From NCBI RefSeq assembly GCF_000215955.2, contig NZ_AFNV02000027.1, forward strand, positions 1 to 53,763: DNA of 53,763 nt, in the 5' to 3' direction. The translations under genes and the position numbers were made by a program. The DNA comes from Salinisphaera shabanensis E1L3A. GTDB lineage: Bacteria; Pseudomonadota; Gammaproteobacteria; Nevskiales; Salinisphaeraceae. The notes beneath the pieces were generated by a model. That model did no database searches. It had not been told where the DNA came from and saw nothing but the letters and a program-made list of their open reading frames with translations. Each line of letters opens with the position of its first letter. Positions within the stretch are counted from its first letter, which is position 1. Positions 26,375 through 36,660 of the stretch are shown here, piece after piece.

Positions 26375-27432
26375 GATGCGCCGGCTGTCGCGGCTGCGTG
26401 TCGACAGCCCTGCGGCGCGGCCGCGGCGCTAGGCGCCTGCCCGGCTTCGATATCGCTGTATTTGGGCGACGCTTCCGGCTTCATGCCCAGCTTGTCGAGC
26501 AGCGCTAGATCCTTGAGATGCGCCGGGTTGGACGTCGTCAAAAGCTGATCGCCATAGAAGATGGAGTTCGCGCCGGCAAGAAAACACAACGTCTGTGTGG
26601 CCTCGGACATTTTCTCACGGCCGGCCGACAGACGGACATAAGAGGCCGGCATCATGATCTTGGCCACGGCAATCGTGCGCACGAAATCCAGCTCGTCGAT
26701 CGGATCGACCCCGTGCAGCGGCGTGCCCTCGACCTGTACCAGATTGTTGATCGGCACACTCTGCGGATGCTCGGGCAGATTCGCCAGCTGACACAGCAGT
26801 TCAGCACGATCCAGCGGCGTTTCACCCATGCCGACGATGCCACCACAACAGACCTTAATGCCGGCATCGCGGACGTGGCCAAGCGTATCCAGGCGATCCT
26901 CGTAGGTCCGCGTGGTGATGATGCCCTGATAATACTCGGGCGACGTATCGAGATTGTGGTTGTAGTAATCCAGCCCGGCGGCCTTGAGTTTTTCTGCCTG
27001 GCGCGCCTTGAGCATGCCCAGCGTCACGCAGGTTTCCAGCCCTTCGTCCTTGACCGCCTGAACCATGTCGATCACTTTTTCCAGGTCACGATCCTTGGGG
27101 CTGCGCCAGGCCGCGCCCATGCAGAAACGCGTTGCGCCCGCGGCACGTGCACGCTGGGCGGCATCACGCACCTGCTCCAGTGGCAACAGAGCTTCGCGTT
27201 CCAGACCGGTGTCGAAGCGCACGCTTTGCGGGCAATAGGCACAGTCTTCGGGGCAGGCGCCGGTCTTGATCGACATGAGAGTCGACAATTGCACCTCGTT
27301 GGCATCGAAATGCGCCCGATGCGCGCTCTGTGCGCGATAGATCAGGTCCGCGAACGGCAGCGCGAACAAGGCTTGCACCTCGTCTGCGCGCCAGTCGTGG
27401 CGAAGAACGGCGGCACCAGCAGGTTCGGTCAT
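26371..27432 (-). CDS. bioB: Biotin synthase
   Basis: A 353-residue radical SAM enzyme that inserts sulfur into dethiobiotin. The 4Fe-4S cysteines are C60, C64 and C67 (CPEDCAYC); further family motifs are [27 protein letters not shown] and SAGREKMS. The ATG at 27432 starts directly before the family's N-terminus. About 25 Ala-rich residues ([19 protein letters not shown]) extend beyond the core at the C-terminus. It is the first gene of the leftward bioBFHD operon, with a 68-nt divergent spacer to comF. I find no BirA-type operator there (see rejected items). Confidence 0.96.
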   Translation of the reverse strand: MTEPAGAAVLRHDWRADEVQALFALPFADLIYRAQSAHRAHFDANEVQLSTLMSIKTGACPEDCAYCPQSVRFDTGLEREALLPLEQVRDAAQRARAAGATRFCMGAAWRSPKDRDLEKVIDMVQAVKDEGLETCVTLGMLKARQAEKLKAAGLDYYNHNLDTSPEYYQGIITTRTYEDRLDTLGHVRDAGIKVCCGGIVGMGETPLDRAELLCQLANLPEHPQSVPINNLVQVEGTPLHGVDPIDELDFVRTIAVAKIMMPASYVRLSAGREKMSEATQTLCFLAGANSIFYGDQLLTTSNPAHLKDLALLDKLGMKPEASPKYSDIEAGQAPSAAAAPQGCRHAAATAGAS

Positions 27433-27500
27433 GGCAATATCGACAGATAAATCAGATACAAGAGATTTGGCCAAGCGATACGAACTGTCAAGCTGGAAAA
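27433..27500. other. 68-nt divergent spacer between bioB and comF
   Basis: Locally AT-rich. A minus-strand TTGACA (27491-27486) is a perfect -35 for bioB but has only a poor -10 17 nt on (AAATCT); TTGGCC (27474-27469) with TTTATC is an alternative. On the plus strand CTGGAAAAATG offers a GGA ribosome site for comF. Promoters for both genes must fit here or extend into coding DNA. Confidence 0.35.
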
Positions 27501-28205
27501 ATGCATTTCCTTTACAGATGGTCAAAAAATATACAAACGCGTTTGCTCGGCCCGAGCTGTGTGCTCTGCCGCGCCCCCGCGCCGCTGACCCAGGACCTGT
27601 GTGCCGACTGCAAAGCGGAACTACCCTGGTTGGAGTCGGCCTGCCGTCACTGTGCACTCGCGTTGCCGGCAACCGCCGCTCATCGCATCTGCCGTGCCTG
27701 TCGCACACGACCGCTGGCCGAACAGGCGATCGCTGCCCTGCACTATCGCCCACCCGCAGACTGGCTGATCACGCGTCTCAAATTTAATGCGCGCATGCCC
27801 CACGCGCGCCTGCTGGGTGACTTGTTGGCCGAGCGCATCGCTGCCGGCGACATTGCCACGCCGGATTGTCTGGTGCCTGTCCCGCTGCATCCGATCAATC
27901 TACGCCAGCGCGGCTTCAACCAGGCCGAACGCCTCGCCCGTCGGATCGCGCGACAGCTCGACGTATCGATCGCTATGCGCGGCATCGAACGACGTCGCGC
28001 AACGCAGCGGCAAAGCATGCTCGCCGCGAGCGAGCGCCGGGCCAACATACGCGATGCCTTCGCCTGCGATGTCGACCTTGCGGGTGCGCATATCGCCATC
28101 GTCGACGACGTAGTCACCACCGGCCATACGGTGCGCGCGCTTGCCGCTTGCCTGCGCAGCGCCGGCGCACGACGTGTCGATCTGTATGCCGTTGCCCGTG
28201 CATGA
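27501..28205 (+). CDS. comF: ComF-family phosphoribosyltransferase-like protein
   Basis: A 234-residue protein of the ComF/GntX family. An N-terminal double zinc-finger region (CVLC, CADC, CRHC, CRAC within residues 20-75) is followed by a phosphoribosyltransferase fold whose PRPP loop reads [14 protein letters not shown]. The [16 protein letters not shown] motif ([17 protein letters not shown]) is diagnostic. In naturally competent bacteria ComF acts in DNA uptake; GntX in E. coli is linked to carbon use. Divergence from bioB is the common gammaproteobacterial arrangement. The ATG at 27501 is the start nearest to the first zinc motif. Confidence 0.9.
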   Translation: MHFLYRWSKNIQTRLLGPSCVLCRAPAPLTQDLCADCKAELPWLESACRHCALALPATAAHRICRACRTRPLAEQAIAALHYRPPADWLITRLKFNARMPHARLLGDLLAERIAAGDIATPDCLVPVPLHPINLRQRGFNQAERLARRIARQLDVSIAMRGIERRRATQRQSMLAASERRANIRDAFACDVDLAGAHIAIVDDVVTTGHTVRALAACLRSAGARRVDLYAVARA

Positions 28206-28264
28206 ACGCGTGCGCCGGAAAACAGCGCTTGACGCGCACGTCGGCGCATTGAAGGCTTTCGGCC

Positions 28265-29377
28265 ATGCTGCGTCATATTCGTATCCATCACCCCAAGCCC
28301 GGCACGCGTCCCGGCGCCCTCGTCGAACGTCACGATGACGCCACTGCGCGCGCGCTCACGATCTATGCCCTCTCAATGGGCGGGGCTAAGCCACCCAACG
28401 AGCAAACAGCCACGACAATCGACAACGCACTTGCCGGTCTGGACGACCAGGCGGCGCTACGTTGGCTGCATTTCGAAGGCGATATCAGTGCAACCGATCT
28501 GGCCCGCCTCGGTGAGCTGTTCCACTTGCATCCGCTCGCCTTGGAAGACGTGCACAACCACGGCCAGCGGCCCAAGTTCGACCCCTACAGGGATCAGGTT
28601 TTCATCACCCTGGCCCTACCCGTGACGCACTCGAAACAAGCCGACAAGAATGTCGACACCCTACTGGAGATACAGCAAGTCAGCCTGTTCATTGGTGCCG
28701 GCTTCGTTCTGAGTTTTCATGCCGGCACACACGATATCTTTGCGCCGGTGCGCGAACGTCTGCAGTCGGCCACCGATACGATAGACCAGGCTCACGCACA
28801 GGCCGATCATCTGGGCTATGCGCTGGCCGACGTGGTGGTCGATAGCGGCTTTAGCGTTGTCGCCGACTACGGCGAGCGGCTGGAGCAACTCGAGGACGAA
28901 ATCTTCGAAGCCCGCAGCCACAACCTGATCAGCGTGATTCACGACCTGCGGCGCGCCCTGAGCACGCTGCGCAAAACGTGGCGCTCACAACAGGAAATGA
29001 TTCAGCGCTGGCTGGTGAGCGAACACGGCGTCGTACACCTCGAAAACCGGCCGTATATCCGCGACATGGAAGACCACGCTCGCCGCGTGATCGATCTGAC
29101 GGACAGCTATCACGATGCCACCGGCGCGTTGCTGGACACGCATCTGTCGCTGGCGTCGATGCGCCTGAACGACGTCATGCGCGTACTCACGCTCATTGCG
29201 ACCGTGTTCATGCCGCTGTCGTTCATTGCCGGGCTTTACGGCATGAACTTCAATACCACGAGCCCCTGGAACATGCCGGAGCTCGGCTGGTACTACGGGT
29301 ACCCGATCGTGCTTGGGGTGATGGGTGCGCTCATCGTCGTGATGCTCGTATTCTTTCGTCGCAAGCGCTGGCTCTAA
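28265..29377 (+). CDS. corA: CorA-family divalent cation transporter
   Basis: A 370-residue 2-TM-GxN protein that forms pentameric Mg2+ (or Co2+/Zn2+) channels or transporters. The cytosolic domain includes the family's LHPLALEDVHNHGQRPKFD block. Long helices follow, then two C-terminal membrane segments with the signature YGMNF at 325-329 between them and a basic end (RRKRWL). The ATG at 28265 has GAAGG nine bases upstream. It converges with the CASTOR-like channel gene, and the two stop codons overlap within CTAA. Specificity for Mg2+ rather than Zn2+ (ZntB) is not settled by sequence alone. Confidence 0.9.
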   Translation: MLRHIRIHHPKPGTRPGALVERHDDATARALTIYALSMGGAKPPNEQTATTIDNALAGLDDQAALRWLHFEGDISATDLARLGELFHLHPLALEDVHNHGQRPKFDPYRDQVFITLALPVTHSKQADKNVDTLLEIQQVSLFIGAGFVLSFHAGTHDIFAPVRERLQSATDTIDQAHAQADHLGYALADVVVDSGFSVVADYGERLEQLEDEIFEARSHNLISVIHDLRRALSTLRKTWRSQQEMIQRWLVSEHGVVHLENRPYIRDMEDHARRVIDLTDSYHDATGALLDTHLSLASMRLNDVMRVLTLIATVFMPLSFIAGLYGMNFNTTSPWNMPELGWYYGYPIVLGVMGALIVVMLVFFRRKRWL

Positions 29378-31338
29378 ACGACTGCGCCGACTGACATCGA
29401 CGCGGCCGGCACGGCGAGCACGACCAGTTCGTCGCCTGCGACGAGGTTCAGCGGCGCGTGCTTGTCGACCACATTGAGTTGTAGTCGGGGATGCGCGGTG
29501 TCCGGTGCGCGCATGATGCCTAACAGGATTTCATCCTCGCCGGCGCGCGCGCGCCGTAACGTATCGAAGCTGTCGTTCGTTGCCGTCACGCCGAGCTTGG
29601 ATGCATCGCGAAACACGACCTCGGCGCCGCCGGCACCGAACAACTCCTCCATCACCCAGTGCAGCTCGCGCCGCAGGGCAATCTGGGTTAGCAGACTCGA
29701 TTGAACTTCGGGCGAGATCAAGCGTTCCACATGCGCGGCATCGAACAACGCCGCGTTGTCTGCCGACATGGTCTCCACCAGCGTGAACGGCGGGTTTTCC
29801 ACCTGTTCGAGTTGCTGGGCCAGGACCAGATAACCCATCACCATGCGCGCATCAGCCGCTTCGGCAGAGCCCAGCCAGTCGCTGGCCAGCAAAATGATGT
29901 TGTCGTAATCGGCCAGCGCGAGCCGGGCGAGATCGTGATACGAGGTAAAATCCCCCTCGAGCTGACGCACCGACGCATGCGCGAACTGGACACCTTGGCG
30001 TGCCAGCAGCGTTTCGCGCTCGGCAATCGGGCGGAGTGAGAACACATCGATGGTCACACTCTCGCGCCGATAGGCCTCGAACTCGGCCAGCAGCGAGGGC
30101 AGCTTGCGATTCCAACCGAGCACCAGCACGCGCCGATGCCCGCGGCTGCGACTGGCCCGCTCACGCCGCTCGACCGGCGTGGCCGTCATTACCGTTTCCG
30201 GCTCACTTGTGGGCACGCAGTCTTCGAAACTGCGTGCAATGAACGCCAGCCGATCGCCGACGCGTACACGGTCGTCGTCGTGGCGATGCACGGGCACCAG
30301 CGCCCCCTCTCGAGCCGCGCCCAGCAATACGGCGCGCTCGAAACAGCCGGCCACGTCGACCAAACGTTCGTCGACGAGACCGGGACACTCGCGCACGAAA
30401 ATCTGCTCATCGCTACCGTTAAGCAATTCACCATAGACCCAGGACAAACCGCGGTTGCGGGCATTCTGCGCCAGAAGCCGGGCCACGATACGCCCGGCAC
30501 CGATGAGCTCGGCCTCGCCCGCGTAGGCGCGCCGCGCTGTCGGTAGATGGTTCGCATCGAAAATCTCGGCGACCAGCAACGGCAGTTTTTCATCGCTACT
30601 GCTGGTCGCATTCATCAGGGTCTTGATCGTGGCTTCGTCGACCGCGCTGTCGCCCCCGAACTCGCGTCCGGCCAGGATCACGGCCGCGGCATGTTCGAAA
30701 TCCACTCGCCGCAGGTGGTCGGCGCGCAGCGGTGTGCCCGAACGCAGCGTGATACGACGGGGGTTGTAGCGTCGGCCGAGCTGATCCTTGAGTTCCTGTG
30801 CCATGGCCGTGGTCACCCGCTCGGCCAGAATCACGATATGCAGACGCCCGCCACCGTGGCGATCGAGAAACCGCTTCACACGGGCCTGCGATTCGACCAG
30901 GTCCTTGACCATGCCCGCCGTGCGATTACTCCAACCCAGAATGAGAATATGGTTGTTCTTGGCAATCGGCGTATAACCGGCTTCCAGCGTCTCGATGGTG
31001 TCATCGAGCCATTGCGTCATGGTCGCGATCAGCGCGCCGACGAACAGCACCACACCGAGCACCGTGAGCGTGGTGGAAACCGTACGCAGCAGCGTGCCCT
31101 CGTCGTCGCCGAGATAGCCGGAATCGGTGAGGCGTAGAAAGGCCCACCAGATCGCAGACCCCGGATCGCCATCCCCGGCCGCCCCGACATGCGGCACGTT
31201 GTAGACGAGCAGTCCCGCACTCACCGCGATCAGCACCATGGCACAAGCGATTACCAACAAGCGCGAAAGCACGCCGCGCAGCATGAATTGTTCGAGCTGG
31301 AACTGGAGCAGATTGCGTAGGCGTACGAGCAGTTTCAC
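29374..31338 (-). CDS. CASTOR/POLLUX-like ion channel with tandem RCK domains
   Basis: A 654-residue membrane protein. Two N-terminal helices (about 27-47 and 87-110) flank a pore loop WWAFLRLTDSGYLGDDEG (residues 64-81) that lacks the TVGYG potassium filter and instead has T-D-S-G as in CASTOR/POLLUX relatives. The remainder is two Rossmann-type RCK/TrkA-N regions (HILILGWSNRT near 130 and RRVLVLGWNRK near 400) that would form a cytosolic gating ring. Plant homologues conduct cations; the ion carried by bacterial members is not established. It is alone on its strand, convergent with corA and 30 nt from recG. Confidence 0.85.
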   Translation of the reverse strand: MKLLVRLRNLLQFQLEQFMLRGVLSRLLVIACAMVLIAVSAGLLVYNVPHVGAAGDGDPGSAIWWAFLRLTDSGYLGDDEGTLLRTVSTTLTVLGVVLFVGALIATMTQWLDDTIETLEAGYTPIAKNNHILILGWSNRTAGMVKDLVESQARVKRFLDRHGGGRLHIVILAERVTTAMAQELKDQLGRRYNPRRITLRSGTPLRADHLRRVDFEHAAAVILAGREFGGDSAVDEATIKTLMNATSSSDEKLPLLVAEIFDANHLPTARRAYAGEAELIGAGRIVARLLAQNARNRGLSWVYGELLNGSDEQIFVRECPGLVDERLVDVAGCFERAVLLGAAREGALVPVHRHDDDRVRVGDRLAFIARSFEDCVPTSEPETVMTATPVERRERASRSRGHRRVLVLGWNRKLPSLLAEFEAYRRESVTIDVFSLRPIAERETLLARQGVQFAHASVRQLEGDFTSYHDLARLALADYDNIILLASDWLGSAEAADARMVMGYLVLAQQLEQVENPPFTLVETMSADNAALFDAAHVERLISPEVQSSLLTQIALRRELHWVMEELFGAGGAEVVFRDASKLGVTATNDSFDTLRRARAGEDEILLGIMRAPDTAHPRLQLNVVDKHAPLNLVAGDELVVLAVPAASMSVGAVV

Positions 31339-31368
31339 CCAGGTTTTCCGGTTGAATAAGGCGGCGCG

Positions 31369-33501
31369 TCAAACACCGGCATAGCCGCCGCGTGCGCCGG
31401 CCCATCGATCGATCAGCGTGGATGCCTCGCGTGGATGATAAGCCAAGACATCGTCGGCCGCGGCCAGGGCCTTTTCGACCCAGATTCCGTCACGTACCAG
31501 ATCGGCGATACGAAAACTGGCCGCCCCGGTCTGGCGCGTACCCAGCACTTCGCCCGGACCGCGCAGCTCCAGATCGGCACGGGCGATGGCAAAACCGTCG
31601 CCAGTCTCGCGCAGCACCGACAAACGCTTGCGGGCGGTTTCGGATAACGGTGGCTGGTAGAGCAGCACGCAATGGCTTTCCACCGATCCGCGCCCGACGC
31701 GCCCGCGCAACTGATGCAGTTGCGCCAACCCCAGACGCTCGGCGTTTTCGATGATCATGAGCGATGCGTTGGGCACATCGACACCGACCTCGATTACCGT
31801 CGTCGCCACGAGCACGTCGATCGCGCCCGCCTTGAACGCCTGCATGGCTTTTTGCTTGGCCGCTGCCTTCATGCGTCCGTGCGCAAGCGAGACATGAACA
31901 TCCGGCAGCGCGACCGACAGCGCCTCGGCGGCCGCTTCCGCGGCTTGGGCCTCGAGTTTGTCGCTCGCCTCGATGAGCGTACAGACCCAGTAAACCTGGC
32001 GGCCGTCGGCGACCGCACGGCCGATACGCTCGACGACTTCATCGCGGCGCTTATTGGGCACGGCCACCGTGACCACCGGCGTACGCCCGGGCGGCAGCTC
32101 ATCGATAACCGAGGTATCCAGATCGGCATAAGCGCTCATCGCCAGTGTGCGCGGGATGGGCGTCGCGGTCATGATCAACTGATGCGCCGTCAGCCCGCCT
32201 GCCGCGGCCTTGTTGCGTAGCGCCAGACGTTGATCCACGCCGAAACGGTGCTGTTCGTCGATCACGCACAGCCCGAGCCGACCAAAGTCCAGTGAGGCCT
32301 GAAACAACGCGTGCGTGCCCACCACCGCCACCGGTTCACCGTCACGAATCGGCGCCAGCAGCGCATCGTCGCGCCGGCGGCGGCCGGTAACCAGCAACAC
32401 CTTCACCCCCAACGGTTCCAACCAGCTCGACAGGTTGGTGAAGTGCTGCTCGGCCAGCAATTCCGTCGGTGCCATGAACGCAGCCTGCCAGCCGTTTTCG
32501 ATCGCGGTCAGCACGGCGGCCGCTGCGACGACCGTCTTGCCGGAGCCGACATCGCCCTGAATCAGCCGTAGCATCGGATGCGCCACGGCCATATCCGCGA
32601 GAATTTCGCCGATGACACGGCGCTGCGCGTTGGTGGGCGAAAAGCCCAGCTGTTCGAATAGTGGCGCCAGTCCGCGCCCGGCATCGCCTAGCACGGGGGC
32701 GCGCTCGGTCTTGACCTGACGGCGCCGGCTACGCAGGCCAAGCTGGTGGCCGAGCAGTTCTTCGAACGCCAGGCGCGTCACCGCCGGATGGCGACCGTCG
32801 ATGAGCGCGGCGAGATCCTCGCCCGGGGGCGGCCTATGAATACAGCGCAACGCCTCGACGATATCAATCTTTACCCCGGCTGCTGCCAGTTCGTGGCCGA
32901 GATCGCGCGGCAGCGCGTCCGGCCAGAAATCGGGTTTATCCAGCAATACGAGCGCCTGATCGACCATATCGCGCAGGCGATTCTGGGTTACGCCCGAGGT
33001 GGCGGGATAGACCGCACGCAGTTCGGGCGTGAAATCGTGACCAGCAGCCGCATCGTCGACGATCTGGTATTCCGGGTGCACGATCTCGAGGCCGTACACG
33101 CCCGCACGCGGCTCACCGAAAACGCGCAGCCAGGTACCGGCCACCAGCCTCGCCTGCTGCGCCGGTGCGAAGTGAAAAAAACGCAACCAGAGCCGAGCAT
33201 GGCCATCCGTCGTGCTCACCAGCAGACTGCGGCGACGACCGTAGCGTACTTCTGCCGCCTCGATACGCACCACCGCAATCACCGGCATGCCTTGCGGCAT
33301 CATCTCGGCAATCGGCGTTACACGCGTGCGATCCTCGTAGCGTGATGGCCGATGCAAAAGCACATCACCAATGCTCACGATGCCCAGCGTCGCGAGCTTG
33401 TCGACGAGCTTCGGGCCGACGCCGTTCAAGCGCCGACACGGATCGCTGGCCGTTAGCCGTTGTGTCCTGCGGGCTAGATCAGCCGAGCACGAGGATGGCA
33501 T
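31369..33501 (-). CDS. recG: ATP-dependent DNA helicase RecG
   Basis: A 710-residue branch-migrating helicase that remodels stalled forks, Holliday junctions and R-loops. An N-terminal wedge domain ([17 protein letters not shown], then an OB-fold) precedes the helicase core with Walker A ([11 protein letters not shown]), the DEQH box ([13 protein letters not shown]), [11 protein letters not shown] and QLRGRVGRG. Length is normal. The ATG at 33501 lies inside the last codons of ridA (23-nt overlap), so the gene is probably coupled to the yicC-gmk-rpoZ-spoT-ridA transcript. E. coli has trmH at the ridA position. Confidence 0.96.
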   Translation of the reverse strand: MPSSCSADLARRTQRLTASDPCRRLNGVGPKLVDKLATLGIVSIGDVLLHRPSRYEDRTRVTPIAEMMPQGMPVIAVVRIEAAEVRYGRRRSLLVSTTDGHARLWLRFFHFAPAQQARLVAGTWLRVFGEPRAGVYGLEIVHPEYQIVDDAAAGHDFTPELRAVYPATSGVTQNRLRDMVDQALVLLDKPDFWPDALPRDLGHELAAAGVKIDIVEALRCIHRPPPGEDLAALIDGRHPAVTRLAFEELLGHQLGLRSRRRQVKTERAPVLGDAGRGLAPLFEQLGFSPTNAQRRVIGEILADMAVAHPMLRLIQGDVGSGKTVVAAAAVLTAIENGWQAAFMAPTELLAEQHFTNLSSWLEPLGVKVLLVTGRRRRDDALLAPIRDGEPVAVVGTHALFQASLDFGRLGLCVIDEQHRFGVDQRLALRNKAAAGGLTAHQLIMTATPIPRTLAMSAYADLDTSVIDELPPGRTPVVTVAVPNKRRDEVVERIGRAVADGRQVYWVCTLIEASDKLEAQAAEAAAEALSVALPDVHVSLAHGRMKAAAKQKAMQAFKAGAIDVLVATTVIEVGVDVPNASLMIIENAERLGLAQLHQLRGRVGRGSVESHCVLLYQPPLSETARKRLSVLRETGDGFAIARADLELRGPGEVLGTRQTGAASFRIADLVRDGIWVEKALAAADDVLAYHPREASTLIDRWAGARGGYAGV

Positions 33502-33874
33502 CGGCCTCTACGGCGGCACCCTTGGGCAAAGCAGCAACGCCTACGGCCGCGCGGGCCGGATAGGGTGTGGCCAGCTTGCGCTCCATGACCGTATTCACCG
33601 CACCGAAGTTGTCCATATCGGTGAGATAGATGGTGAACTTCACCACATGGTCGAACGTGCCACCCGCGGCGCGAGCAACGGCTTCGATATTGTCGAACAC
33701 GCGCTCGATCTGCGCTTCGATATCGCCGTCGATCAGATCGCCGGTCGCGGGGTCCAGCGGAATCTGACCCGAGATATAAACCGTATCGCCGGCCTGAACA
33801 GCCTGCGAGTACGCGCCGATGGCGCCCGGCGCCTCTTCGGTTTTGATGATTTGATGGGTAGCCGGTTGAATCAT
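33479..33874 (-). CDS. ridA: RidA family reactive enamine/imine deaminase
   Basis: A 131-residue small trimeric cytosolic enzyme that hydrolyses 2-aminoacrylate and related enamines released by PLP enzymes. The signature segments [34 protein letters not shown] and the C-terminal [18 protein letters not shown] with the substrate-binding arginine are present. It lies between spoT and recG, a common location outside the enterics. Its stop overlaps the recG start. The 80-nt gap to spoT has no clear terminator. Confidence 0.94.
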   Translation of the reverse strand: MIQPATHQIIKTEEAPGAIGAYSQAVQAGDTVYISGQIPLDPATGDLIDGDIEAQIERVFDNIEAVARAAGGTFDHVVKFTIYLTDMDNFGAVNTVMERKLATPYPARAAVGVAALPKGAAVEADAILVLG

Positions 33875-33954
33875 GAGTTGAACCGTATTGAGAGCTGGGC
33901 TCGTATTGTCACATAGCCACGCCCGAACGCGGCAGCCCCGGCCCCATCGCCGGC

Positions 33955-36117
33955 TTAGCTGCGTTCGACGCGTTCGACGGCGTTGATGCGGCGCAGGCGC
34001 CGAATGACATTGGCCAGATGATGCCGATCGCGTACGTCGATCAGAAAACGAATGGTAATCAAGGCGCCGCTGCTTTCTGGGAAGACAATATTCTGAATAT
34101 TGCAGTCGGCATTGGCGAACTTGGCTGTAAGCGTGGCGAGTAGCCCTCGCTTGTTCGATGCCGTAACGCGCAGCTCGACATCGTATTCGCCGGTGACATT
34201 ATCCGCCCAGGTCAGCTCGACGCGATCGGCCGACGAGCCCTTGCGGGTGGAATACGCGCAGCCAAAGCGGTGCACCACCAGGCCGCGGCCCAGGCTTGCC
34301 TGCCCGTGAATCGCGTCACCCGGTACCGGATGACAGCACTTGGCGAACTCGACCACGAGCCCTTCGGTGCCTTCCACCGCGAGCGGCTTGGCGCGTCGAC
34401 CCTTGGCCACCGGCGCATCGCTGGCCAGAAAATGCCGGGCGACCAGCGGCGCCAGTCGACGACCCAGGCCGATGGCGGCATACAGCGCCGGCAGACTGGG
34501 TTCGCCCATTTCTGCCAGACCGCGGTCGATATCCGATCGCGACAACCGTCGCAGCGACAGACCCAGATCGCCCAGCGACTTGTCGAGCAAGCGCTCGCCC
34601 AGCCGCTGCGCCTTGTCTTCGCGCTGGTTTTTGAGAAAGTTGCGTACCCCGGTCCGCGCTTTCGCGGTCTTGAGGAAGTGCAGCCAGGCCGCGTTCGGGC
34701 GCGCATGCTTCGCGGTGATGATCTCGACCGTCTGGCCCGACTGAAGCTGGCTGTTAAGCGGCGCGAGATGGCCTTCGATACGCGCGGCGACACACCGATC
34801 ACCCAGTTCGGTATGTACGGCATAGGCGAAATCAACACAGGTCGCGCCCTTGGCCAGGCGGATGATCTTGCCTTTGGGCGTAAATACATAGACCTCGTCG
34901 GGAAACAGGTCCATGCGCAGGTTGTCGACAAAACGCAGCGAGTCGCGCTCACCCTCGTGCATCTCGGCCAGATGCGCGAGCCACTCCTCGGCATCGAGAT
35001 TGCCGAGCTTGCCGGCTTTTTCGCCGAGTTTGTATTGCCAGTGCGCCGCGATACCCGACTCGGCGATCTGGTCCATTTCACGGGTGCGGATCTGCACCTC
35101 GAACTTGATCCCACCGCGCGCCATGACCGTGGTATGCAACGACTGATAGCCGTTGAGCTTCGGGTTGGCGATGAAGTCGTTGAACTGTTCGGTGATCGGC
35201 CGATAGCGATGATGCACGATGCCCAAGCCGCGATAGCACTCGTCCACGGCGTCGACGATCACGCGCACGCCATAGAGGTCGAACACATCGAGAAAACGCC
35301 GATGCTTTTCGCGCATCTTGCGATAGATGCTGTACAGATTCTTGCGCCGGCCCTTGACGATCGCGCCGATGCCCTCGGCGGCCAACGCGCGCGACAGCGT
35401 CTCCTCGATTTCACGCAGCAGGCTGCGCCGATCACCGGTGACGGACTGGCTGGCGCGCCGCAATACTTCGTAGCGGCGCGGATACATGTTCTTGAAACCG
35501 AGCTCTTCGAGCTCCTGACGCATGCTGTTGATACCCAGCCGCCGTGCGATCGGCGCATAGATTTCGAGCGTTTCGCGTGCGATCGAGGCACGCTTCTTAG
35601 CCGTCATGCCCTCAAGCGTGCGCATGTTGTGCAGCCGATCGGCGAGCTTGACCAGAATGACGCGAATATCGCGCGTCATCGCCAGCATCAGCTTGCGAAA
35701 GCTCTCGGCCGTGGCCTGCTCGCGACTATGAAACTGCGCCTTGTCGAGCTTGCTGACGCCGTCGACGAGATCGGCGACTTCCTTGCCGAAGCGCTTGGCG
35801 ACTTCTTCGCGCGCGGCATCCGTATCTTCGATGACGTCATGCAGAATTGCGGCAATCAGCGTCGTTGCATCCAGGCGCATCTCGGCCAGAATCCGGGCGA
35901 CGGCCAGCGGATGGTAAATATAGGGCTCGCCGGTCTTGCGAAACTGACCGCGATGCTGACGCTCACCGAACTCATAGGCCGCACGCACCCGCGCAATCGC
36001 CGGCTCGGGCAGATAGCCTTCCAAGTGCTCGGCCAGCGTATCGATACCAAACTCGCGCGAGATACGCGAGGTGCGAATACGCGTTTGTAGCCGGTTGATG
36101 CCGCTGGTCAATTCCAT
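33955..36117 (-). CDS. spoT: Bifunctional (p)ppGpp synthetase/hydrolase
   Basis: A 720-residue RSH enzyme that makes and degrades the stringent-response alarmone. The hydrolase HD domain is intact (H69, then H93-D94 in [10 protein letters not shown]), unlike RelA. The synthetase domain has [17 protein letters not shown] and [14 protein letters not shown], followed by a TGS domain ([18 protein letters not shown]), a zinc-finger region with [10 protein letters not shown] and a C-terminal ACT domain. The hydrolase makes SpoT the better name, although the same protein may serve as the only long RSH here. It follows rpoZ after a 150-nt gap containing a terminator-like hairpin. Confidence 0.96.
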   Translation of the reverse strand: MELTSGINRLQTRIRTSRISREFGIDTLAEHLEGYLPEPAIARVRAAYEFGERQHRGQFRKTGEPYIYHPLAVARILAEMRLDATTLIAAILHDVIEDTDAAREEVAKRFGKEVADLVDGVSKLDKAQFHSREQATAESFRKLMLAMTRDIRVILVKLADRLHNMRTLEGMTAKKRASIARETLEIYAPIARRLGINSMRQELEELGFKNMYPRRYEVLRRASQSVTGDRRSLLREIEETLSRALAAEGIGAIVKGRRKNLYSIYRKMREKHRRFLDVFDLYGVRVIVDAVDECYRGLGIVHHRYRPITEQFNDFIANPKLNGYQSLHTTVMARGGIKFEVQIRTREMDQIAESGIAAHWQYKLGEKAGKLGNLDAEEWLAHLAEMHEGERDSLRFVDNLRMDLFPDEVYVFTPKGKIIRLAKGATCVDFAYAVHTELGDRCVAARIEGHLAPLNSQLQSGQTVEIITAKHARPNAAWLHFLKTAKARTGVRNFLKNQREDKAQRLGERLLDKSLGDLGLSLRRLSRSDIDRGLAEMGEPSLPALYAAIGLGRRLAPLVARHFLASDAPVAKGRRAKPLAVEGTEGLVVEFAKCCHPVPGDAIHGQASLGRGLVVHRFGCAYSTRKGSSADRVELTWADNVTGEYDVELRVTASNKRGLLATLTAKFANADCNIQNIVFPESSGALITIRFLIDVRDRHHLANVIRRLRRINAVERVERS

Positions 36118-36201
36118 GATCCAAGCCTACTGCTAAAACACAGTGTTGACGACCATTGCTCGATAACGGCCAGCCGGCCGACGAAATTTACGGCGGCAAT
36201 T

Positions 36202-36228
36202 AAAAAGGGCCGCTGTCGCCAGCGGCCC
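36202..36228 (-). terminator. Intrinsic terminator or attenuator after rpoZ
   Basis: Read leftwards, a 9-bp perfect stem GGGCCGCTG/CAGCGGCCC with a 4-nt loop is followed by TTTTTAA. It lies 40 nt after the rpoZ stop and 85 nt before spoT, so it should separate, at least partly, the gmk-rpoZ message from spoT-ridA-recG. spoT would then need a promoter inside 36118-36200. Confidence 0.8.
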
Positions 36229-36268
36229 TCGATCGCACTATGGCCGGCTATACCGACCCGCTGCAATG

Positions 36269-36589
36269 TTATTCGTCGGCATCGGCCGCCGGCTTGGCCG
36301 CGGCTTTCTTTTCGCCTTCGGCTTCCAGATCCTCTTCACTCGGCTCGGCAGGCTGCGGGGCATCCATGCCGGTATGCACGGGCGGGAGGTCCGGCTCGTC
36401 AAGAATGGCGATGGTAACTTCACCGGCTGCGATCTCGCGCAGCGCCATCACGGTGGGCTTGTCGTCTTCCCAAGGCAGGCGGGCATTGGCACCGCGGGCG
36501 AGCTGACGCGCGCGCTTGGCCGCGATCGTAGCCAGTTCGAACTTGTTGTTGACGTGCTCAAGACAATCTTCGACGGTAACTCGGGCCAT
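36269..36589 (-). CDS. rpoZ: RNA polymerase omega subunit
   Basis: A 106-residue subunit that clamps the beta-prime C-terminus and forms part of one ppGpp site on RNA polymerase. The core ([20 protein letters not shown], then [34 protein letters not shown]) is almost canonical. An extra C-terminal tail, rich in Glu, Ala and Pro ([19 protein letters not shown]), is longer than in E. coli and very acidic. It lies between gmk and spoT, the standard order that ties GMP kinase, omega and alarmone metabolism together. Confidence 0.96.
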   Translation of the reverse strand: MARVTVEDCLEHVNNKFELATIAAKRARQLARGANARLPWEDDKPTVMALREIAAGEVTIAILDEPDLPPVHTGMDAPQPAEPSEEDLEAEGEKKAAAKPAADADE

Positions 36590-36660
36590 GACGATACTCT
36601 CGCGACGAGGGTGGCAAACCGCGCAGTATAACCATGCGCGCGCGCCTCGGCCAGCCCTGT

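Noticed and set aside
27433-27500. A BirA-type operator (TTGTAAACC inverted repeat) before bioB
   Set aside because: Neither half-site is present, so biotin control through BirA cannot be claimed from this spacer.
28206-28264. Mg2+-sensing leader (M-box or mgtA-like) before corA
   Set aside because: Only 59 nt separate comF from corA, too short for a known riboswitch, and no conserved core is seen.
34270-36090. A 606-codon plus-strand open frame opposite spoT
   Set aside because: Antisense to a clear spoT, no family features, no ribosome site.
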